Below are positions 57,302 to 64,000 of a DNA stretch of 64,000 bases, in pieces. The stretch's first letter is position 1. Each line of letters starts with the position of its first letter. Under the pieces are notes generated by a model that searched no databases, was not told where the DNA came from, and worked only from the letters and a program-made list of their open reading frames with translations. The position numbers were made by a program, and so were the translations under genes. Source of the DNA: Eretmocerus hayati. Lineage: Eukaryota > Arthropoda > Insecta > Hymenoptera > Aphelinidae. The DNA is taken from NCBI GenBank assembly GCA_029851415.1, contig CM056741.1, forward strand, positions 72,096,282 through 72,160,281, read 5' to 3'.

Positions 57302-57769
57302 GTGTGGAATAATGTTGTGTGGCATGCGTGTCGAGAGCCGACAAACAGACAACCGTGGCCTTGGCCTTGGCCACTGCAGCAGAAGGTGGGCATGCCGTAT
57401 CGTAGCAGAAATCTCGTAGCAGATAACGCGGTACAGATGATGCGATGTGTCTGCTGCGGGCCATGTTTTCGGTGCACCAATTGCATGGCCCGCGACCGGC
57501 TTATGCTAGATGATGCCACGTGCTTGTGTTGTGTTTAATGTTTTTCGTCGTTCGAGGAGCATTCCTGTCGAATTGCCTCGTTGGGAATGTTTATTTTCTG
57601 CTGTGATGCGTGGCTTGAGCTGTCGTCCGCGGAGGCTCAGTGTGGACAAGGTAGCGGACCCAATGCGGATCGAGCTATTTTAAGTTCTCCGAGTGACCCT
57701 TTTGCTCGCAAGAGGTCATACCTCATTTCTTCACTTAGGCTAGGGGATTATCTGATTCAATCGACCTGA
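57302..57769 (+). pseudogene. Cys-rich ORF, left-arm copy, one nonsense codon
   Basis: Starts MWNNVVWHACREP and runs through CVCCGPCFRCTNCMARD and ATCLCCV to TAA at 57536-57538. The same frame continues beyond the stop (CFSSFEEHSC...LGDYLIQST) to 57769. The right-arm copy has CAA at the stop position, so the left copy is one substitution from the full frame. No known domain. The Cys spacing (C-x-C-C-x2-C-x2-C-x2-C, then C-x-C-C) suggests metal binding. Confidence 0.5.
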
Positions 57770-58189
57770 TTTGGAGTTTCGTCAGTGATCCTCTACTTAA
57801 GTACCAGAGATTACTGCTGTTGAGGTGAGTCAATGGAGTTGGGTTTCGTGTACGCGATAAACCGTATGATACGTCACATCATTTTTTGCGCGCGCTCAAT
57901 TACTGAATCATCGCGTTTGTAAGAAATTGTACTGATCCCGTTTTTCTTCTTTCCTTTCCAACATGAGCCTCGCGTACGCTATGGTCTAACTCGCTCATGC
58001 ACGACAGCGATTTCAGCGTCAACCAGAATATTTTAGTTCATACTCGCGTATGCTAATTTCGACAATTTATCAGGTGTTCCTTTTCCCTTTCCGCAGTGCA
58101 GATCATCTTTTGGGTAATTCGCATGAACGGAGATGATGGTTCACGCTATGATTTTACCTATGTAAACAACGTGAAATGACTCTTTCACT

Positions 58190-58822
58190 TTATCTCTTGA
58201 TAAACTTCGGGGCTTTTTCTCCAACACAAAGTATCGTATTGTGAACTTGAGAGATTCGTCGCCCTGTGGAATATCGATGATTGTTACTCCACGCGTAACG
58301 ATGTCCACTGTAGCGCCCGCGAGAAGCTTCTTTCGCGGACGCTGAATTTCCCAGATAGGAAGAAAGAGACCTTTCTCTCGTAATCGTATAATTGAGAAGC
58401 TGACAAAGTATCTGGAGAAGGTGGGAAATTTCCGTGTGCGCGGGCGACTTTCCTCTTCGCGCATGCGACAGTTTCCATTCTCTAACTTGTCTGTCGAGGT
58501 AATTCCGAATTTCGCGCGCGCTATGTGAGTAATTTTCGCGTACGCGAAAGATATCAATCCAAGCTCGACCGCCACGAGTTTCGAACTTTTGCGTGCTGAA
58601 GTGAAAAATCTTTGCGAACACGAAATTTTCCCAACCTGAACTCGTTTGGGCCGAATTTTGGATTACCGCGCACGCGAAAAATTTTCCGGCCTCAAGTGAC
58701 CTGGTCCGAGTTTCGAATCTTCGAGGGCAAATAGCGATCGCACACGAAAATTCAACACTTTCCCGGATCTCTGAACTTTCTCCAATACCACTGTAAAATT
58801 CGTCATTGCCAGTCATAATCAA
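58190..58822 (-). other. Outward-facing 210-codon frame, left arm
   Basis: Overlaps a 144-codon frame (58141-58575, product ending KVKESFHVVYIGKIIA) in another phase. Both are mirrored in the right arm. Five residue changes separate the 210-codon copies and three the 144-codon copies, too few to decide which frame, if either, is coding. No domain recognised. Confidence 0.3.
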
Positions 58823-59107
58823 CTATCACGATGCTTCGCTATCTATGAGACTGAGTATTACAACAATAGGGAACCAACATTCCTGATGCACAAAAATTGT
58901 TGTCTAACAATCATTCGAATTGATTAGTAATTATTGAGGCATATGCTCAGCTCCTCGTCGGACAGCCAAACCCGATGGGGAGAGCCTCCGACCCTGCAGC
59001 GGCTGCGCATGTTTTGCATTTGAGTTGCACGGTCTTCATTCTGCCGTTGCGATGAGTGAGCCTCTAGAACCACAGGAAAATTGGGAGATCGAGATTTCCC
59101 AGGCCTA

Positions 59108-59940
59108 AAAATACCCTCGTACTTCGGATTGGGGATAGAGCGAATCCCCCGCCACTGTCGCGTACGCGGAATCAGAAGTGCTTCGCGTACACGAACGTGT
59201 CTTCTCCTCGCTCGCGCGAAATTCTCGGCAGGGTGCCTTGCAATGTTATTGCGTACGCGAAATTTTTCGCGCACGCGTATTAGTGTTTCGTGCACCCAAT
59301 AATTGAGTATTCTGCTTCTCATGTCATCGTTACCGATTGCGGTCTACGCAGACTCACTAGTTGTTCGCGCACGCGAGGTGTACCCCCGTACTTCGGAATG
59401 AGGATAGAGCGGATCCCACGCCACTGTCGCGTACGCGAGAACAGAAGTGCTTCGCGTACGCGAACGTGTCTTCTCCTCGCTCGCGCGAAATTGACGGCAG
59501 GTTGCCTTGCAACGTTATCGCGTACGCGGAATTTTTCGCGCACGCGTATTAGTGTTTCGTGCACCCAACAATTGAGAATTTTGCTTTTCGTGTCATCGTC
59601 AGCGAATGCGGTCTACGCAGACCCGTTAGCCATTCGCGCACGCGAAAGGTACCCTCGTACTTCGGATTGAGGATAGAGCGAATCTCACGCCACCGTCGCG
59701 TACACGAAAACAGAAGTTATTCGCGTACGCGAAATTGTCTTCTCCTCACTCACGCGAAATTCTCGGCAGGTTGCCTTGCAACGATATGGTGTACGCGAAA
59801 TTCTCCGCGCACGCGTATTAGTGTTTCGTGCACCCATCGTTCGAGTATTTTGCTCTCCGAGTTAGCGTAAGCAAATGCGGTCCACGCAGACCCGCTAGAT
59901 GTTCGCGCACGCGGAAGGTACCCTCGTACTTTGGATTGGG
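59108..59940. repeat. About 270-bp tandem repeat, three to four copies
   Basis: The block beginning CCTCGTACTTCGGATTG recurs at about 59107, 59386, 59654 and 59924. Each full unit contains several TTCGCGTACGCGAA- or TCGCGCACGCG-type palindromes. Non-symmetric with the second array, so the centre is not palindromic. Confidence 0.85.
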
Positions 59941-59984
59941 GATAGAGCTCATACGTTATCAATGTGAAAATCAACTTTCCGTCC

Positions 59985-60650
59985 GATGCCAGTTTTTGTG
60001 CTTCAGAAATCTTGATCGCCTAGATTTCCTGCGGTTGTACAAGCTCACTCATCGCAACGGCAGAATAAAGTCAAATTTTCCTTGTCGTTTCGGAGACATA
60101 GAGACCAAAGGTAGAATAATCTTGAAAATATGTCGAATGTTCAGAACCACAACCTTCGATCGTATTCAGAACGAAACCAGTAGAACGCTCCAGAAGAGCT
60201 TGGGCAAGTGTCATGCAAAACATGCGCAGACGCTGCAGGGTTTGAGGAGCTGAGCTCATGCGTTATCAATGTGAAAATCGACTTTCTGTCCGATGCCGTT
60301 CTTTGTGCTACAGGAATTTTGATCGCCTATAGTTTTCCTGTGGTTCTATAAGCTTACTCAAAGCAACAGCAGAATAATGTCGAATTTTTCTTGTCGTATT
60401 GGAGCCATAGAGACCAAAGGTAGAATAATCTTGAAAATATGTCGAATGTTCAGAACCACAACCTTCGATCAAATTCAGAACGAAACCAGGAGAACGCTCC
60501 AGAAGAGCTTGGGCAAGTGTCATGCAAAACATGCGCAGCCGCTGCAGGGTGTAAACCCGAAGCGCATCGTGTTGACCTGTGCGACGACGAGCTGAGCTCA
60601 TGCGTTATCAACGCGAAATTCGAATCTCCGTCTGATGTCATTTCCAGGCC
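59985..60650. repeat. About 306-bp tandem repeat, two copies plus a partial
   Basis: TTGTGCTTCAGAAATCTTG (about 59996) recurs as TTGTGCTACAGGAATTTTG (about 60302). The unit includes GAATGTTCAGAACCACAACC and GCAAAACATGCGCAG, and its end blends into the right arm sequence. Confidence 0.8.
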
Positions 60651-60929
60651 TGAGAAATCTCGATCTCCCAATTTTCCTGTAGTTCTAGAGGCTCACTCAT
60701 CGCAACGGCAGAATGAAGACCGTGCAACTCAAATGCAAAACATGCGCAGCCGCTGCAGGGTCGGAGGCTCTCCCCATCGGGTTTGGCTGTCCGACGAGGA
60801 GCTGAGCATATGCTTCAATAATTACTAATCAATTCGAATGATTGTTAGACAACAATTTTTGTGCATCAGGAATGTTGGTTCCCTATTGTTGTAATACTCA
60901 GTCTCATAGATAGCGAAGCATCGTGATAG

Positions 60930-61562
60930 TTGATTATGACTGGCAATGACGAATTTTACAGTGGTATTGGAGAAAGTTCAGAGAACCGGGAAAGTGTTGA
61001 ATTTTCGTGTGCGATCGCTATTTGCCCCCGAAGATCCGAAACTCGGACCAGGTCACTTGAGGCCGGAAAATTTTCCGCGTGCGCGGTAATCCAAAATTCG
61101 GCCCAAACGAGTTCAGGTTGGGAAAATTTCGTGTTCGCAAAGATTTTTCACTTCAGCACGCAAAAGTTCGAAACTCGTGGCGGTCGAGCTTGGATTGATA
61201 TCTTTCGCGTACGCGAAATTTACTCACATAGCGCGCGCGAAATTCGAAATTACCTCGACAGACAAGTTAGAGAATGGAAACTTTCGCATGCGCGAAGAGG
61301 AAAGTCGCCCGCGCACACGGAAATTTCCCACCTTCTCCAGATACTTTGTCAGCTTCTCAATTATACGATTACGAGAAAAAGGTCTCTTTCTTCCTATCTG
61401 GGAAATTCAGCGTCCGCGAAAGAAGCTTCTCGCGGGCGCTACAGTGGACATCGTTACGCGTGGAGTAACAATCATCGATATTCCACAGGGCGACGAATCT
61501 CTCAAGTTCACAATACGATACTTTGTGTTGGAGAAAAAGCCCCGAAGTTTATCAAGAGATAA
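60930..61562 (+). other. Outward-facing 210-codon frame, right arm
   Basis: Mirror of 58190-58822; overlapped by the 144-codon frame 61177-61611. Coding status unknown. Confidence 0.3.
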
Positions 61563-61982
61563 AGTGAAAGAGTCATTTCACGTTGTTTACATAGGTAAAA
61601 TCATAGCGTGAACCATCATCTCCGTTCATGCGAATTACCCAAAAGATGATCTGCACTGCGGGAAGGGAAAAGGAACACCTGATAAATTGTCGAAATTAGC
61701 ATACGCGAGTATGAACTAAAATATTCTGGTTGACGCTGAAATCGCTGTCGTGCATGAGCGAGTTAGACCATAGCGTACGCGAGGCTCATGTTGGAAAGGA
61801 AAGAAAAAAAACGGGATCAGTACAATTTCTTACAAACGCGATGTTTCAGTGATTGAGCGCGCGCAAAACATGATGTGACGTATCATACGATTTATCGCGT
61901 ACGCGAAACCCAACTCTATTGACTCACCTCAACAGCAGTAATCTCTGGTACTTAAGTAGAGGATCACTGACGAAACTCCAAA

Positions 61983-62366
61983 TCAGGTCGATTGAATCAG
62001 ATAATCCCCTAGCCTAAGTGAAGTAATGAGGCATGACCTCTTGCGAGCAAAAGGGTCACTCGGAGAACTTAAAATAGCTCGATCCGCATTGGGTCCGCTA
62101 CCTTGTCTACACTGAGCCTCCGCGGACGACAGCTCAAGCCACGCATCACAGCAGAAAATAAACATTCCCAACGAGGCTATTCGACAGGAATGCTCCTCGA
62201 ACGACGAAAAAAATTGAACACAACACAAGCACGTGGCATCATCTCGCATAAGCCGGTCGCGGGCCATGCAATTGGTGCACCAAAAACATGGCCCGCAGCA
62301 GACACATTGCATCATCTGTACCGCGTTATCTGCTACGAGATTTCTGCTACGATACGGCATGCCCAC
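61983..62366 (-). CDS. Cys-rich ORF, right-arm copy, intact
   Basis: 127 codons from ATG: MGMPYRSRNLVADN, CVCCGPCFWCTNCMARD, ATCLCCV, then FSSFEEHSCRIASLG and a C-terminus LRLGDYLIQST. Inward-facing, as in the left arm. Not recognised. The cysteine cluster could bind zinc. It may be a protein of the palindromic element or a captured gene fragment. Confidence 0.4.
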   Translation of the reverse strand: MGMPYRSRNLVADNAVQMMQCVCCGPCFWCTNCMARDRLMRDDATCLCCVQFFSSFEEHSCRIASLGMFIFCCDAWLELSSAEAQCRQGSGPNADRAILSSPSDPFARKRSCLITSLRLGDYLIQST

Positions 62367-63148
62367 CTTCTGCTGCAGCGGCCAAGGCCAAGGCTACGGT
62401 TGTCTGTTTGTCGGCTCTCGACACGCATGCCACACAACATTATTCCACACACCTTATTATTCAACAACACTCTCCGCGACTCCCACAACACAAAAATTCA
62501 ATCTCGAACGCGAAAAGCACTGCGTCGTTGCCTCTGCAGAAGCGCGCATGGAATTATGCAATGCCGCTGCCACCGCACCCGCCGAAGACACGGCTCTCAC
62601 AAAAACGCGAACGCCCCAACACGCACAGCACACCTAATTAATTTTTAATTTCCCGACACCAACAGCTCGCACAAAAAGATCACGGTTCACAATCAACACA
62701 AGAGCAGCCGAAAAACACACCCCTCCGAGCCATAACCAAGCAGAATACACAATGTAACGCTTTAGTGTAATGCTAGCCGTTAAGCATTACACACCAAGCG
62801 TTACTGACGTAAAGCTAAAAAATACGTTTTTTCACACGACAGTTACAAACTCAGGAAACCGTAACAAAATCTCTCGACCTCACCAATCGAAATAACAAAA
62901 TCACCGCTACCTAATTTTATCGGGGTGTACGCGAATTCTGAAACAGGTTGTATACTAGGGTGACAGTTATTTCCCAATTTCTGAATTTCCCACCGGCACG
63001 CGCGGATATCTAAAATTCAGGGTAAAGAAAGACGAAAGCAATTTTTTGGGATTTCTAGAGATAGCCCTTATACTGCCCATCTTGACCTACTTTTCTGATT
63101 TTAAACCTTTAACGACCAAAAAATACACTCATGTCATCTTCTTCAGCT

Positions 63149-64000
63149 CGTCTTTGAGTACAAAGAAATTCTCGGAAAAATTTTTCGATGCATTGAAAAA
63201 ATCGACGTGACATTGTCTGAACTTTCAAAATATGTGATGGAAAATACCGTTCTAGACGATCCTGAAGGGCTACATTCAATTTTTTGCGAAAAAAGACTAA
63301 TTTTTTTCACTAAAATCGTGTTGAAGTGGCATTTTGACACACAAAATCGACGAGTACGGCTCCGGAATGTCAGAAAAACGTTCCATTGTGTCCTCAACTA
63401 CAGAATTCATGGGTCTGGGGAATTTTGAGAGACGAATCTGGGACCAAGGTATCGACCAAAACAAAATTAAGTTGGCGTAACGGCTTTTCATCGTCTCTAA
63501 GACCTCTCGCCACGTTCGATCCCAATTCTGAGCATCAAAAAGCTTCTGAGAGAATATCATATGACATAAATTCCACGAGAAATTGGCTAATCTTTCAGAT
63601 TCCGTGATCAGAATTGGGATCGGATGGCGATTGAAGTGAGAAAATCCGAATGTGTATTAGAACATACCTTCCTTGAATGAACTCTTCATCTCAAATCGCG
63701 GTCTTCTCGGTCCGAGATTCGTCTTTTAAAATTCCCTTGACCCATCGATTTTGTAGTTTGAGACCCAATAAAATGATTTTTCTAGCTCTTAGAGTCGTAT
63801 CTATCGATGTTGTGTATCAAAATGCCTTTTAAGCGCGATTTTAAATGGAAAAATCGTCTTTTCCTGCGAAAAATATAATCTATCTCTCCGCGATCGCCTC
63901 AATCGGAATATTTATCTTATATTCTGGAAGTTCAGACAATTTTACGTCGATTACACGTATCGAACATTTTTCCCGAGGGCTTTTTGTACTCAAAAATGAG
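63149..64000. mobile_element. Palindromic element, right side at or beyond the window end
   Basis: The left arm (63155-63480: GAGTACAAAGAAATTCTCGG, CATTGTCTGAACTT, CATTTTGACACACAAAATCG, GACGAATCTGGGACC) is matched in inverted order by 63660-64000 (GTACTCAAAAATGAG at the very end). The centre is near 63570. The right terminus is at or beyond position 64000. Confidence 0.75.

Larger units (their letters stand above)
56802..62950. mobile_element. Giant palindromic element, 6.15 kb
   Basis: Termini CAACCTGTTTCAGAATTCG and its complement, each flanked by TA. The arms 56802-59107 and 60645-62950 (about 2.3 kb each) pair base for base with almost no net length difference: coordinates of equivalent positions always sum to 119752. 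The frames in the arms differ at only a few residues. The 1.5-kb centre holds two different tandem arrays. Each arm carries an inward-facing Cys-rich ORF and outward-facing frames. The superfamily is unknown; the TA flanks and foldback form would fit a Tc1/mariner-like non-autonomous element, but the size is unusual. Confidence 0.85.

Noticed and set aside
57104..57519. Three overlapping minus frames rich in His/Arg/Thr (also mirrored at 62103-62648)
   Set aside because: They are antisense shadows of the Cys-rich frame and arise from composition; no recognisable domain.
57777..57800. Second hammerhead candidate (GACGAAAC on the minus strand)
   Set aside because: No CUGAUGA core strand upstream and no pairing stems.

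Overview
The window looks like nuclear DNA of an insect or other arthropod, dominated by transposable elements. There are no bacterial-style operons. The coding signals are eukaryotic: a Ty3/Gypsy retrotransposon with a tRNA-Trp-type primer site, a BED-finger/hAT transposase relic, pogo/mariner-like and TTAA-flanked MITEs, Helitron-like termini, tRNA-like Pol III boxes, microsatellites, and intron-split exons with GT/AG borders. The species cannot be fixed from sequence alone.

One host gene can be traced, on the minus strand. A signal-peptide exon (44881-45092) ends in the middle of an immunoglobulin (Ig) domain. The domain is completed by an exon at 28187-28368, and a second Ig domain begins in an exon at 27473-27686. 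Codon phases match across both junctions. The Ig layout recalls the ectodomain of IL-1 receptor/IL1RAPL-type proteins, but no TIR or transmembrane exon was found. Its first intron (about 16.5 kb) is filled with nested repeats.

Layout. 0-6 kb: two unrecognised minus-strand ORFs, a CCCATGGG-rich MITE and a 30-bp tandem repeat. 6038-6120: a canonical hammerhead ribozyme. 7.0-8.5 kb: a 1.5-kb palindromic element with a tRNA-like promoter unit in each arm. 10.2-10.95 kb: an array of inverted TTTCTGGGAC motifs ending in a Helitron-like 3' terminus. 11.3-16.4 kb: a decayed hAT element, apparently nested in an older TA-flanked element. 18.1-24.6 kb: a complete CsRn1-type Ty3/Gypsy element on the minus strand, with LTRs that read as identical, tRNA-Trp PBS, polypurine tract, 4-bp target duplication, gag with a Cys-His box, and protease-RT-RNase H-integrase joined to gag by a classic A-AAA-AAC -1 frameshift site. 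27-45 kb: the Ig gene and its repeat-filled intron, including a 6.4-kb inverted repeat, a pogo-like element, a 1.5-kb foldback element, two TTAA MITEs, a Helitron-like copy, and several hairpins and palindromes. 46.6-48.6 kb: two more foldback elements. 49.6-54.3 kb: a second Helitron-like copy and related AGCTGA-array sequence. 54.3-56.7 kb: a roughly 1.2-kb tandem duplication. 56.8-62.95 kb: a 6.15-kb palindrome with about 2.3-kb arms. 63.15 kb to the end: the start of another palindromic element.

The main theme is self-complementarity at every scale: more than a dozen unrelated inverted-repeat elements, some nested. In two cases one arm of a palindrome carries an insertion while the other arm preserves the empty site. 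The strongest single observations are the hammerhead ribozyme with two fully complementary 11-nt loop segments, the giant palindrome with an unrecognised Cys-rich ORF in each arm, and a repeat family whose members share ends but carry different self-complementary short-motif arrays.
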